A DNA stretch of 64,000 nt, taken from NCBI RefSeq assembly GCF_012927045.1, contig NZ_JABBFW010000014.1, positions 62,001 through 126,000 of the forward strand, given 5' to 3'. The position numbers were made by a program, and so were the translations under genes. The DNA is from Azohydromonas caseinilytica (GTDB lineage: Bacteria > Pseudomonadota > Gammaproteobacteria > Burkholderiales > Burkholderiaceae_C). The notes beneath the pieces were generated by a model. The model saw only the letters and a program-made list of their open reading frames with translations. It searched no databases and was not told the origin of the DNA. Below are positions 40,955 through 50,502 of this stretch, in pieces; within the stretch, counting starts at the first letter, position 1; every line of letters begins with the position of its first letter.

Positions 40955-41844
40955 GAGCCTATCCCATTAGGGAATTGGACCGCCAAACAACAAGGCCGCA
41001 GGCCAGATGCAGCATAGCCAGATAAGTGTCAGCCCGCTTTTCCCAACGTACCAATAGCCGGCGGAATCGATTGAGCCAACTGTGCGTTCTCTCGACTACC
41101 CAGCGGCGCGCCTTGAAACCAGCTTGTTTCTTCATGGCCTTGGCTTCCTCACCACGAGTGCGAATATGTGCAGTAAATCCAAACTCAAGCACAATGTCAC
41201 GCACCTCGTCGTAGTCAAATCCCTTGTCCAGGCATAGCCTCTGGGGTTCATCGTAAATAGGTATGGGTCGTGGAATCACGATCGCCGACAACGTCGCCCT
41301 GGTCAGCTTCATGTCGTGACGATTCGCTCCCGCTACTTCCATCGCGATGGGCATGCCTGCTGCGTCCGTGAGCGTGCTGCGCTTGGTGCCTTCTTTGCCT
41401 CTGTCCGTAGGGTTGGGGCCGGTTTTTTTCCCCGCCCAAGGGCGCCTTGGTCATTGCGCCGTCCATGGCCAGCCAGTCCCAGTCAATGCCTTTGAGGACC
41501 TGATAATCCAACAAGCTCTGTCGCCAGAATTCCCGGAAAACGCCAGCTTCAGTCCATTCCAGAAAACGTCGATGGGCCGAGCTTGAAGAGCAGATTCCCG
41601 TGGCGCTCAAAGCATTCCACTGCATACCCGTGCGCAGTACCAACAAAATGGCATTCATTGCAGCCCGGTCCGGAACACGTGAGCGGTGACAGCCAAGAGG
41701 ATGAGATGGTCGCTGTGGCAACAGAGGTTCAATCTTTTCCCACAGCTCGTCACTGATACGCCAGCCGTCGTCCTTCGTCACGAGTCCCATACTGACCTCC
41801 GACGCCAAACCTACGGCTTAGACTCATCCAAATGGGATAGGTTC
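40955..41844. mobile_element. IS5-family (IS427-like) insertion sequence
   Basis: 890 bases, with inverted ends GAGCCTATCCCATT (40955-40968) and AATGGGATAGGTTC (41831-41844) and a 3-base duplication TTA on both sides (40952-40954, 41845-41847), as in the IS427 group. It holds one transposase in two frames. Confidence 0.9.
40959..41790 (-). CDS. IS5-family transposase in two frames
   Basis: Frame A (from the ATG at 41788-41790, GGAGG before it) reads MGLVTKDDGWRISDELWEKI to LDWDWLAMDGAMTKAPLGGEK. Frame B goes on as DAAGMPIAMEVAGANRHDMKL to HLACGLVVWRSNSLMG. The DDE domain has Asp in AMDGAMTKA, Asp in CLDKGFDYDEV, and the VERTHSWLNRFRRL motif with the Glu. The switch lies at a run of seven A on the coding strand (T7 at 41427-41433 region). 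Six A would join the frames. IS427-type elements often use programmed frameshifting or slippage, so it may be functional. Confidence 0.85.
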
Positions 41845-42032
41845 TTAGCAAGCAATGCAGCCGTCAACGAGGGCAATTCGGTCTGAGCTGCTTGTCCCCG
41901 TTTTCTGTGGGCAAGTCTGGTAGTAAGCCACCGCAGCAGCTCGCAAGCCGTTGATACATAACAATTTTCCAGGGCTGCTCAAAAAACAAGCAACGTGCCG
42001 CTGCACGGGAAAACCAAAAGCCGTTTCCAGCC

Positions 42033-42365
42033 CTATTGCGTTTCCTGCTGTGCTGCCGCGTGGATGACCCCCACCATGCACCCGTCCTCACCGAACAGGA
42101 TCGCGACACGGCGCGCAGCAGGACTTGAAGGCGAGCCCGCAACCGCACCCCACTGCAGCAGTCGCTGGCCGTTCGGGTAGCCCGTTTCGGCGGTGTGTGG
42201 TCCGAGCAGCGCGGTGGCGTCTGCGACCGTGGTGACGCCCGGCGTGAGGCGGTCCACCGGCGCGGCGCCATCGACGAGCCTGCCCGTGCCGCAGGCGGCC
42301 ATGAGCACGGTGGCGGCAAGGGCAGCTGCGGCACGAGCCCAGCGTCGAATGCTTGTCAACTCCAC
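42033..42365 (-). CDS. Small lipoprotein, BamE/SmpA-like
   Basis: 110 residues. Lipoprotein signal AALAATVLMAACGTG (lipobox LMAAC), then VDRLTPGVTTVADATALLGPHTAETGYPNGQRLLQWG and a final VAILFGEDGCMVGVIHAA. The LTPGVTTVADATALLG stretch is the BamE/OmlA (SmpA) pattern of a small outer-membrane lipoprotein. Single gene; small gaps on both sides hold nothing I recognise. Confidence 0.65.
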   Translation of the reverse strand: MELTSIRRWARAAAALAATVLMAACGTGRLVDGAAPVDRLTPGVTTVADATALLGPHTAETGYPNGQRLLQWGAVAGSPSSPAARRVAILFGEDGCMVGVIHAAAQQETQ

Positions 42366-42507
42366 GGCTCCCTCCTATGTCGTCATGTTCTTGTAATGCA
42401 TTACTAGGCCGGCGGAGTTGGCCTTGAAGGCGAAGTTCACCCAGGCGATGGCTTGTATGAAACCGTGGCTTTTCTGGAACATGCGAGAGCAGTCCGGTGT
42501 GGCGGCG

Positions 42508-43245
42508 TCAGTGGTAGTTCTCGACGTATTCAACAACCTCGTCCACGGCCTTGGCATGGGACTCACCATCGGCGGTGTGCCAGCCGAGCTCCTTGACCAT
42601 GCACTTTAGTTTGTACACGTCGAGCATGTGCCAGGTTTCCACCAGCCGCTCAAACTCGGCGCCGCCGTTGGCCAGGTATTCGTGGACCTCCCGGCGCACC
42701 AGCAGCGCGTCCATGCGCAGCACGCGCACGCAGTCTTCGAAGATGGCTTCGTCCACGCCGCGCAGCAGTGTGAGATCGAATTGGAACCGGCTGCCGTTGT
42801 AGAGCCCGAGCAAAAAACGCGCGACGCGGCCGCACTGGCCTGAGTTGCCCTTGGCGGTCTTGAACAGGCGTTGCAGCGCCTGGATGCCTACGTCCTCCAA
42901 GCCCTCGCGCCGGTCGGCCACCGAAGCGGTGGAATTTGCTTCGGCGAAGCGCTTGGCTTGTAGCGCATGTAGCTGCTCGGCGTCGGCCAGCGCCGCGGCT
43001 GGATCGCGCTTATCGTCTTCGAGGATGCGGGTGCGCAGCGCATAGGTGGTATCGGGGTCGTGAACCAGGGCTTGCGCCGCGCCGCGATAGTCGTGGGCGT
43101 CGAAATCGAATGCTGGTGCGATTGCGCGCACCTTGCCGCTGGTGAAGTCCTTCAGCAGTTGCTCGAACTCGGCCACCTGCTCTGCGGGAATCTGCAGCGT
43201 CATCGTGACCGGCGGCTGAAGCCTGGAGTAGTCGTCGGATGCCAT
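42508..43245 (-). CDS. Plasmid-type protein of unknown function (DUF7673-like)
   Basis: 245 residues from the ATG at 43243-43245 (MASDDYSRLQPPVTMTLQIPAEQ). The frame is open to 43347 but the added part is not protein-like. Its core GLEDVGIQALQRLFKTAKGNSGQCGRVARFLLGLYNGSRFQFDLTLLRGVD (read in parts) resembles a family seen on betaproteobacterial plasmids and ICEs with no assigned function. The family name is from memory and tentative. The 43246-43540 gap holds no clear gene. Confidence 0.6.
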   Translation of the reverse strand: MASDDYSRLQPPVTMTLQIPAEQVAEFEQLLKDFTSGKVRAIAPAFDFDAHDYRGAAQALVHDPDTTYALRTRILEDDKRDPAAALADAEQLHALQAKRFAEANSTASVADRREGLEDVGIQALQRLFKTAKGNSGQCGRVARFLLGLYNGSRFQFDLTLLRGVDEAIFEDCVRVLRMDALLVRREVHEYLANGGAEFERLVETWHMLDVYKLKCMVKELGWHTADGESHAKAVDEVVEYVENYH

Positions 43246-43540
43246 GAAGAAACTCCCGGTAATGGCCGGTGGTGGCGGAGAGGCAGAGACGGATGCTAGA
43301 CCAGTAACATCAGACCAGAACAGCGAATCGCGCCAGCATGGCCGCACTGCTTCCTGCGCAGACGGCGGGTGCTGTGTAAGGCTGGTGCGTTGGCTGGCAC
43401 CGCCTTACCTGTCCCACCTACTTACCCCCAAAATCCTGTGCACAGGTCTGTTTGCAAGTGCCCGTGGCTCGCAACAAGTGGCTGAATCGGCAGGAGTTTT
43501 TATCGCTGCCCGAAATTAAGGCATTTCTCGACCAGCGCGT

Positions 43541-44701
43541 TCAGCCTTGCTCAGATCTGGGGGGCTGTTCCGCAGGTTCGGCAGTAACGGCCGGCGCTTC
43601 AATTGCAGCGGGTTCACTTATTACTTCCAAGTCGGCAGTTGGTTCTGGTAATTCAGCCGTTCCCGCTGCTGCAGCTGCAGTTTGGGCCTCTATGTCCGCA
43701 AAGAAGGCCATCACGCGGTCTCGGAGCGGAGCGTTCTGCTCGATGCGGGTGACGTAGTAAAGCAGCGCTTCGACGGCCACGCGTTGCTTAAGCGCGTCCC
43801 AGAGCCGCACGTGGCTCTGCATATCGGACCGCGATAGCGGCTCCAGCCCCATAGATTTCAAAGCCGTCCTAGCGGTAGGCGTAAAGTCCAAGGCAACCAC
43901 TAGGCCAAGCGCTCCCTCATTCGCCACCTGTGTGGCGAAATCTTCAAAATCCGGCACTTCATCTTCCTTGATGATGTACTGCTTGACCTCAGCGGAAATC
44001 ACCAACTGTTGGCCGTTAAGTGCATCGATGTCGCCGATGCGCCCCTCGCGCTTGCCTGCACTGCGTACCCGGGCAGTTTCAATCTGCAGGTGTGCGGCGT
44101 CGGCGCGGATATAGCCGAAAACTGTGCCTTGATATGCTGCGCCGCTTTTCTCACCACGGTGGCGGCTAGTAGATAAATCAAAATTTTGAAGAAATAATGA
44201 GAAACGCAGTGGTTCTCTGCGTAGCGCAGAAGTATCGCGAACGTGTGCGGGTAGTTGCTCTAAAACGAAAGCTTTGACGCGTTGTTCCAACGTATCTAGA
44301 CTTTCATCAGTCATTGGCAGAAAACTTTCCAACCAATGCTGATAGTCACCCCAAGCTTGCGTAGCATGAGGCGCTGCCTTTGGGTAATCCAGCCGCTTAT
44401 TGTCAATGCGAAGCCACCGAACGAAAGCCTCGTAGTACGGGCGAATACTTTGCGTTCGGTTCTCGCCTGGTATGGAAATGATGAGCGTATTAGCCCGACC
44501 CCCATCAGCGGTGACCGTCTGGCGCGGATATGCAGCGTAGAACTCGGCCATTGATGAAAAGCGGCCGTCGTGGCCGCGAACGCCACGAACGAGGTTCATC
44601 ATCGCAATGAGAAGGCCTGGCAGGAAACGCCGTCGTCGCCGACTGTTGGTTTCTAGAAAGCTGTTTCTTACTTCTTCAAAAATCTCGTCGGCGGTGGACA
44701 C
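43541..44701 (-). CDS. Probable type II restriction endonuclease, PD-(D/E)XK fold
   Basis: 386 residues. It lies directly after a DNA methyltransferase gene on the same strand (11-base gap), the usual R-M layout. A nuclease core is visible: RIGDIDALNGQQLVISAEVKQYIIKEDE, with Asp pair GDID and E-V-K, the PD-D-(E)xK pattern. N-terminal MSTADEIFEEVRNSFLE; the C-terminal 40 residues are Ala/Glu/Pro-rich. The recognition site cannot be told. A homologue of known specificity would need a search. Confidence 0.7.
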   Translation of the reverse strand: MSTADEIFEEVRNSFLETNSRRRRRFLPGLLIAMMNLVRGVRGHDGRFSSMAEFYAAYPRQTVTADGGRANTLIISIPGENRTQSIRPYYEAFVRWLRIDNKRLDYPKAAPHATQAWGDYQHWLESFLPMTDESLDTLEQRVKAFVLEQLPAHVRDTSALRREPLRFSLFLQNFDLSTSRHRGEKSGAAYQGTVFGYIRADAAHLQIETARVRSAGKREGRIGDIDALNGQQLVISAEVKQYIIKEDEVPDFEDFATQVANEGALGLVVALDFTPTARTALKSMGLEPLSRSDMQSHVRLWDALKQRVAVEALLYYVTRIEQNAPLRDRVMAFFADIEAQTAAAAAGTAELPEPTADLEVISEPAAIEAPAVTAEPAEQPPRSEQG

Positions 44702-44712
44702 GTTGCTTTTTA

Positions 44713-45765
44713 TTAGGTGCTGATTTTGATCTGCGACAGCCTGGGAATGGCTTGGTGGGCCATGGTTAAGTACTGTACGTCGCGCTCGGTTCCGATAGCG
44801 GAAAGGCCGAGGTTAGCAGCCGCTGCAAGCGTTGAGCCGCTGCCACAAAACGGGTCATAGACAACACCACGGGATAGCGGCAAAACGCCACGGACGATGT
44901 AGCGCATCAATTTCTGTGGCTTGAGCGAAGGATGCGGGGCTAAGTCACGCTCTGGGGAGCGTGCTGGTGCAGCCTCAAAAATGTCGCGGAAGGGCTCATC
45001 GTCAGAGATACGGCGAAAGCCACCCGTGCCCCATTTGCGCAGGTTCTGGGCTACGGTTTTTTCGGAAATGGGCTTGCGGAACAGTCCCCAAGGCTCCCAA
45101 CTGGAGCGAGGCATGACCGAAACGTCGGAAAACTCGGTTTCAGCGCCTTTGGGGCGGTCACCACCGCGCAGTGTCTTGACGATACGGATCAGTTCGCCGC
45201 GCTTCTCCATGCCTGAGGTTTCACAGGCATAGAACACTGTCGTTGAAAGCAGCGGGTTGGCAGCAATAACTAAGTGACCGCCAGGCACCAAAATGCGCTG
45301 AGTTTGGTACGCAAACGCCTTGAAAAAGGTGTTTAGCTTCTCGCGTTCCTTGGGCGTGAGGACAGTAAAGCGAGGCAGTGGGCTACGCTGGGAGCCGTCG
45401 AACGAGGGCGGGATACGCCAGAGGCCACCTTGACCCTGGCGCATCTTGTCGTGGTCTTTGTCCTCGTACTCGACCAGGGCATACGGAGGGTCGGTGACGA
45501 TGGCGTGCACGGAGTTTTCGTCGCGCTGAGCCATCCACTGGAGCGCGTCAGCAAGCACTAGCTCGATCCCCGGGAGGGGATGCAAGTGCGGGAACTCTAC
45601 GGGCTCGACTGCTGGAGCCGTGACGACTGGCTCAGCAGCGCCAGCGACCTGTCGGGGAGCTTTTAGGGTTTTGGGGGACTGCATTGTGGGCGGCATTATT
45701 ACGTTTTGACCTTCAAGGAGAGCGCCGATAAACACGCAGATCAGTGCGTCATCGGCGGATTGCAT
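44713..45765 (-). CDS. Type II DNA methyltransferase, beta-class amino-MTase
   Basis: 350 residues; Met24 and Met28 are other start choices. Motif IV is TDPPYALVEYED (DPPY at 92-95), and the SAM motif is at the C-terminal end, VYDPFCGSGSTLAAAANLGLSAIGTERD. This order, IV before X-I, is the beta class (N6-adenine or N4-cytosine). The region between, 130-260, would be the target-recognition domain. It protects the site cut by the next gene's product. An N-terminal extension of about 60 residues (AGAAEPVVTAPAVEPVE) is Pro/Ala-rich and probably flexible. Confidence 0.88.
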   Translation of the reverse strand: MQSADDALICVFIGALLEGQNVIMPPTMQSPKTLKAPRQVAGAAEPVVTAPAVEPVEFPHLHPLPGIELVLADALQWMAQRDENSVHAIVTDPPYALVEYEDKDHDKMRQGQGGLWRIPPSFDGSQRSPLPRFTVLTPKEREKLNTFFKAFAYQTQRILVPGGHLVIAANPLLSTTVFYACETSGMEKRGELIRIVKTLRGGDRPKGAETEFSDVSVMPRSSWEPWGLFRKPISEKTVAQNLRKWGTGGFRRISDDEPFRDIFEAAPARSPERDLAPHPSLKPQKLMRYIVRGVLPLSRGVVYDPFCGSGSTLAAAANLGLSAIGTERDVQYLTMAHQAIPRLSQIKIST

Positions 45766-45860
45766 CGAGTGGTGTTCCTTCGGAGTTCCGTGGCACCAGT
45801 AGGGCGCAGTGCGGGCCTGCCAAGCGTGCTAGACCAGCGATGCCGGCCCATGTGGGCCTG

Positions 45861-46535
45861 TTAGGCAAGTACGGCCACGTTGATGCTGTGCGGACGGCGG
45901 GCGCTGGGCGAGGCCTGCACGCTGGCTAGATCACTCCCGCTGCGAGCATCGAGGGCGTTGTCTGTATTGCGCAGGCTCTCGGCCATGGCCAAGAACGCTG
46001 CACGCTTGTCGCGGCGCACGCGGAAGTCGCTATCGACCACTTCGTTGACGCGTGCCCATTGATTTCACGCAAAGCTGCGACCCAGCCCGACCGTCGTGTT
46101 GCTGGACGGGAACGAGTCGGCGTTGCGCACCAAGTCGTCCCACGTTGCGCCGAACTCGACTTCATCAAAGCGCGAGTGCTTGCCCGTGAGCGCCCTGCGC
46201 TCCAGCTGCAGCGCCTGCTCAAGCAGCTCGGGATGCTTGCCGGCCAACCACCAAAGCTCCCAGACCTTGGACGCCGGGCACATCAAGCAGGCCGACTTGA
46301 TCGGCACCATCGCCGGCCCCAGCACCTGCACGATCGCGCGCACGCAATCCTGGCGGTGCCAGCCAATCAACTGCAGCAGGTGCAGGTAGTCGAAATTGCG
46401 GTCGCTGGCCGGCGCCTTGTGCGAGCGGCGCAAATCTGCGCGGCCGCAGTCGTAGCCGATGAGCTTTACGATGCGCAGGCTCTGGTGTGGCGCGGCGATC
46501 TGGATGAGGCTCTCACCTTGATTGACGTGCGGCAC
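45861..46535 (-). pseudogene. PAPS-reductase-like (sulfur-transfer family) pseudogene
   Basis: Minus frame with protein character: HVNQGESLIQIAAPHQSLRIVKLIGYD, then PIKSACLMCPASKVWELWWLAGKHPELLEQALQLE (CxxCP-K motif, read in parts), then GLGRSFA, an in-frame TGA at 46062-46064 (TGG would fit the family sense), and NQWARVNEVVDSDFRVRRDK to NVAVLA. The N-terminal P-loop (SGGKDS) half is missing: similarity stops near 46535, where a different sequence begins. This is a PAPS-reductase / DndC-like fold relic. Confidence 0.6.
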
Positions 46536-46599
46536 TCTGGGCCAGCGCCTGCAGCCACAGCGGGTGCGGCGGCCTCCTGTCGGGGCGCGGCTCACGCCC

Positions 46600-46900
46600 A
46601 TCAGCAACTGGTCCTGCGGCGCCGTCTTCCACTCGGAGCCGCAGAGCTTGACGCCGGCCGAAGTGCTAGAGGAGCTGGCGCGGACGTGGCCTGCCATGGC
46701 GGCGCCGCCGCCGCCGTTGGTGCTGAGCGTGTTCAAAGCCGTGGTGGCGGACAAGCTCGAGCGGGCGAGCAATCGCGCCGTGAAGCTGTCCATGGAACTG
46801 CACGCCAACAGCGCGCCTTACTACGTCCCGGCCGGCCTGCCTTGCTGCGACATAGGCGAACAATTCACGACAACGGGAGGGGGCGCCGGCAAGGCTGCAG
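46600..46900 (+). other. Possible coding fragment of unknown origin
   Basis: Plus frame SCGAVFHSEPQSLTPAEVLEELARTWPAM to VVADKLERASNRAVKLSMELHANSAPYY has protein-like composition, but the frame's ends do not, and it sits at the break of the PAPS-reductase relic. Could be a piece of another deleted gene. Confidence 0.25.
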
Positions 46901-47006
46901 GGGTAGCAGATGGTGCGCCGGCAACGGCTGGAATGAGCGCCGCCACGACGAGGCCGGCCGCTTCGATAAGCGCGGCAATGACCGGGGAATGCAGGAACGA
47001 GTGCAT
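46821..47006 (-). CDS. Possible 61-residue membrane peptide
   Basis: MHSFLHSPVIAALIEAAGLVVAALIPAVAG followed by a Pro/Ala-rich tail. One helix. Weak purine-rich site upstream of 47006. Competes with the plus-strand fragment above, so only one of the two can be real. Confidence 0.25.
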   Translation of the reverse strand: MHSFLHSPVIAALIEAAGLVVAALIPAVAGAPSATPAALPAPPPVVVNCSPMSQQGRPAGT

Positions 47007-47019
47007 AAAGTTTCTTTAA

Positions 47020-47335
47020 GAAATCCGCCCCCGGTTCCTGTCGCCATTATATCTGTGGCTTCGGGGTGTCGAACGGGTCGATGTCGCTGAACGTGCGGGA
47101 GGGGCGGAGGCTATGCTGACGATGCCCTCTGGCGCCACGGTGGCGGCCAGAGACGGAGTGAGGTCTCAAGCGATTCATCGAGACTTCGACGCGCTGTTCG
47201 AGCGCGTTGCTGCCCGTCTTTAAGCGTGCGGTGACATCGATCTCGTTGGACAGCGCCGGCAGGCGGTGAGCTATGCGGCCGGCTGCATCTCCGGGCGGCC
47301 CAGCTCCCCGTCTTGCAGCAGGGGCCGGCGCGGCT
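47020..47335. other. No convincing gene
   Basis: 316 bases between the relic region and parB. A minus reading (NALEQRVEVSMNRLRPHSV, then FSDIDPFDTPKPQI and stop at about 47050) has some protein look but no start or length, possibly a decayed gene following parB. Confidence 0.35.
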
Positions 47336-48956
47336 TCAGCCCTTGGCCCGCAGCACGGGCGGCAGCCACCGCTTGCCCTGCAGCCGCTGCTGGGCCAGCG
47401 CGACGGCGTCGCCCTTCTTCAGCCCTTCCAGACCCGACGCCGCCTCAGCGCCTGCGCCCTCGCGCACCGCTTCGATGACCTTGGCCTTGGGGACCGAGTT
47501 CAAGTAGTTCTCGCCGGTGGCCATCCACCAATGCGACATGTCGAGGTCCACGGCGGCGGCGATGGCGTCCGCGATGGGCTGCGGCGCCTCGCGGCTTTGC
47601 ACCGCGTTGAGCGTGCACGCGGTGCACACGGCCAGCAGGTCCAGCACCTGCGAATCGTTGGCCTTCAGCAGCCAAGCCAGCAGGTCTTGCGCCTGGCGGG
47701 GCAGGCGCTCGCTCCAACGCTGGCGGTGAGCGTCCAGTTCCTGCTGTGCGCGGCACTCGGCCAGATCGGGACCTTCCTTGCGCATATCCGTCACGTCGGC
47801 ACGAATTTCGACCGGATCGTCTTCCCGGCCGTACAGGGATGCAAGGCCGGTTCGCAATGCAAGCTGCCATGCCAGCACGCGCAGCGCCACGCTCGGGTTA
47901 CCTGCTAGCATGGCGCGAAGCGCCGCTGTCCGGTGCGCCGACAACTGGCGCAGCAGCTTTTCCGAAAATTCGGCCTTGGGCGGCTTGGGTGAGGTGGCGC
48001 TGCCCGTGCTGGCGCTGCCAGATGCCACTGCCCCACCTTGCGCAGCCTGTGCCTTGCGGTCCTCGACGCGCACCAACCCCCGCAGCACGGCCAGTTCGCC
48101 GCGCTGATCGACATACACCACCGCACCGGCCAGCGGCAGATCGCGCGGGTCGATCTGCTGCAGGGTCTGCTCAATCGCCTCGCGCTCGGCCTCGGCCCGC
48201 TGCTGCTGCGCTTCCAGCGCGTCGATGGCCGCGCTGTCGGCTCCGAGGTCCAAGTTCTCGATCTGGTCGCCCAGCTCGGACACCAGCGCCTCGATGGCGT
48301 CGAGCCGCTGCTGCTGTTCCTCGCTCGGGCCCACGTCGAGCGTGCGGCAGTGGTCGAACGCCTGCCGGTCGGTGTAGCTGAAGCTGGTACGGACTTCGAC
48401 CCACTGCCAGCAGCCTTCGGAGCGCACGGCTTCGGCTTCGCGCTCCAGGCGTTCCAGCGCCAGCCGCTCCAGCAGCGCCAACTCCGTCATATAGCCGGGC
48501 GAGTTTTCATCGTCGGAAAATAGATCGCGGCGAATATTCCCGCCTGCTGCCTCATAGGCGGCAAAGCCCACGAACTGCGCCAGCGGGTTATTCAGCGGCA
48601 CATCGCGCTCGGTCAGTTTGCGGCGCAGGTTGTGCGCCGACCGCTCCCAGGACGAGGAGCCTTCCCAAACCTGTTCCTGCAAAGAATGATCGTCAGTAAG
48701 GGTCAAAGCCATCAACTGTTCCAGCTCAATCTTGTCGTCCCGGTACAGTGCCATGAGCTTCGGGCTGATCTTGGCAAGTTTCAGCCGGCGCTCCACTGTA
48801 AGCGGGCTGATGCCCCAGGCGTCGGCAATTTGCCCAACCGTCTTGCCCAATTCAATTAAGGTAGCGAAAGCGTCAAACTGGTCTGCGCCGTGGAGAGGTT
48901 CACGCCCGCAGTTTTCGGCCAGGGATACCGACACCGCATCCTCTTGCGACACCTCC
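47336..48956 (-). pseudogene. parB: 3' part of a large parB gene split by an ISAs1-family element
   Basis: About 540 residues of a ParB/RepB/Spo0J protein: VSQEDAVSVSLAENCGREPLHGADQFDAF, a helix-turn-helix VGQIADAWGISPLTVERRLKL, then a long C-terminal helical region (LDAIEALVSELGDQIENLDLGADSAAIDALEAQQ) and PADAI-type end. The ORF seems to run to 49051, but the first part comes from the IS. With the insert and one target repeat removed, the reading frame joins exactly with the 5' part at 50170. The whole protein would be about 650 residues, the size of ParB-like proteins of ICE and plasmid islands. Confidence 0.9.
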
Positions 48957-50169
48957 CAGGGCTGTTCACTTCTCCCAAATGCCTGCGTAGTTGAGCACCT
49001 TGTCGAGCGAGAGCGCATTGCGGTACAGGGCCTGGGAGATATTGCGCTCACCGTTGCCGCGCAGCAGGTTCAGCGCGAGTTGGCGTAGACAGGCGAAGAC
49101 GCCGGGATTGCGGCGGATGCGGCTGGCGTCCTCAGCCATGGTGGTGTCGAGCACATGATGCAGGCTGTTCTCGATGCTCCAGTGTTTGCGTACGAGGCGG
49201 GCGAACTCACGGGCGGTCACCTTGGTGCTGCTGAGCGTGCTGAGGTAGTACGCCGGGGCCTGAGCGCGGGGGACGAAGCGAGCTGTGGCGGTATCAAACA
49301 CCTCGGTGGTGCGGCGTACCTCGATGAGGGTAAGGAAGTGGTCGTGCCAGGGCTCCACGCCGCTGCCCGGGGGCAGTGCCCACACCCGCACCTCGCGCTG
49401 CTCGATTCGGTTGCGCTGCCCGACATCGCAGTCATAGGCGCAGTCGGCGGCCGGGCGTTGCTGCGCGTGTTTGTGCATGGCGTTATGCAGTCGGGGCTGG
49501 TTGGCTTTGAGCTGGCACAGCAAGTGCGCCCCAGCAGCTGTTACCTGATCAACTGTTTTTTTGCAGGTGTAGCGCGTCCAACGTGAAGATGCACCCGGCC
49601 AAATCCAGTTCTTCGATGAGCCGTTGCACGGCAGGAATCTCGTGGTCCTTGCCTTCGCCCTCGATGAGCACGTGCCCCAACACCAAGCGCTCATGGACTG
49701 CCAGCGCGCTGAGCACCTGAGCGGCCTTGCGATCCTCGAACTGGTCCAAGCTGCCGCGCAACGTCTTGCCGTCCATCGCCACGAGCGCACGCTGCACCGG
49801 CGCCTCGGGTGCGTCGCACAGTTGCTCCTCAGCCATCAAGCGCATTGCCTGCTCCAACTCTGCCGCATCGAGTCCCTGCAGGATCTTTCGTATCCCGGTG
49901 TAGGCCGGCGCGCGCCTCCAAGCGCTGCCAAATACCTCGTTGAGCCGCTGCCAGTGCGTGTCGATGAACAGGTGGATCTTGCGGTACGACGTCGCCCCGG
50001 AAGCCACCGCCAGCACGCAGTACAGCAGTGCGTGCACGAGGTCGTAGCGCTTGCCTTGTGCCCGGCGCGGGTCGCTCACCGTCGCCAGGCATTCCTTCAA
50101 CGTCTTCATCCACTTGCCGTCATTGCATTACCAGCTCGCCATTATCCTTGGCAGAAGTGAACAGCCCTG
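48957..50169. mobile_element. ISAs1-family insertion sequence in parB
   Basis: 1213 bases. Ends are inverted repeats CAGGGCTGTTCACTTCT (48957-48973) and AGAAGTGAACAGCCCTG (50153-50169), with a perfect 10-base target duplication CGACACCTCC (48947-48956 and 50170-50179). It contains one transposase on the minus strand with a one-base frameshift. The clean duplication means a recent, simple insertion. Confidence 0.93.
48966..50109 (-). CDS. ISAs1-family transposase with a frameshift at an A7 run
   Basis: Two frames. The first, 50109 to 49549, reads MKTLKECLATVSDPRRAQGKRYDLVHALLYCVLAVASGA to CIFTLDALHLQKNS. The second, to 48966, goes on TVDQVTAAGAHLLCQLKANQPRLHNAM to VLNYAGIWEK. Motifs: VAMDGKTLRG (Asp), LDALH (Asp), and LVRKHWSIENSLHHVLD (Glu). 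A run of seven A at about 49554-49562 breaks the frame; six would give LQKTVDQV without a break. It is either a real mutation, slippage, or a homopolymer read error. Confidence 0.85.
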
Positions 50170-50502
50170 CGACACCTCCAGGCAGCGCACCGGAAAATCT
50201 GCGTCGATCTTGCCCTGAGTGAAAAGCAGGTTCAGGGCTTCCAGGCGGCGGCCACCGGCGACGACCCCATAGCGCCCGGTGGGCTTGGACGCCTTCTTGC
50301 CCGAGAACTCGGCGCGCACGATGAGGTTTTGCAGCAGGCTCTGCGAGTAGATCAGCGCCGCCAACTCTTCGACACTGCGCGCCGGGGTTTTGCGGCGGAC
50401 ATTGAGGGCGTCGCGGAACAAGTGCTTCAGAGATACGGTTATCTCCCGGCCTTGCACCCGCTTGATCGCTTCGACAATCTGAGTTTGTTCAGAGAGATCC
50501 AT
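50170..50502 (-). pseudogene. parB: 5' part of the split parB gene
   Basis: From the ATG at 50500-50502 (GGAG six bases upstream): MDLSEQTQIVEAIKRVQGREITVSLKHLFRDALNVRRKTP, SVEELAALIYSQSLLQNLIVRAEFSGKK and GRYGVVAGGRRLEALNLL, the ParB N-terminal domain with its GGRRLEAL box. It ends RCLEVS at the target site and resumes as QEDAVSVSLAEN at 48946. The N-terminal fragment could still be made (with IS-coded tail GCSLLPRIMASW) but lacks the DNA-binding domain. The 50503-50789 gap holds only promoter-type sequence for the divergent DUF932 gene. Confidence 0.9.

Noticed and set aside
40955-41844. Treating the IS5-family transposase simply as a dead gene
   Set aside because: IS427-group elements are known to use two frames, so the A7 shift alone does not prove loss.
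46065-46808. A 247-residue intact minus-strand gene
   Set aside because: Only the part below about 46535 resembles a protein family; the rest is shadow and the true end lies past a stop at 46062.
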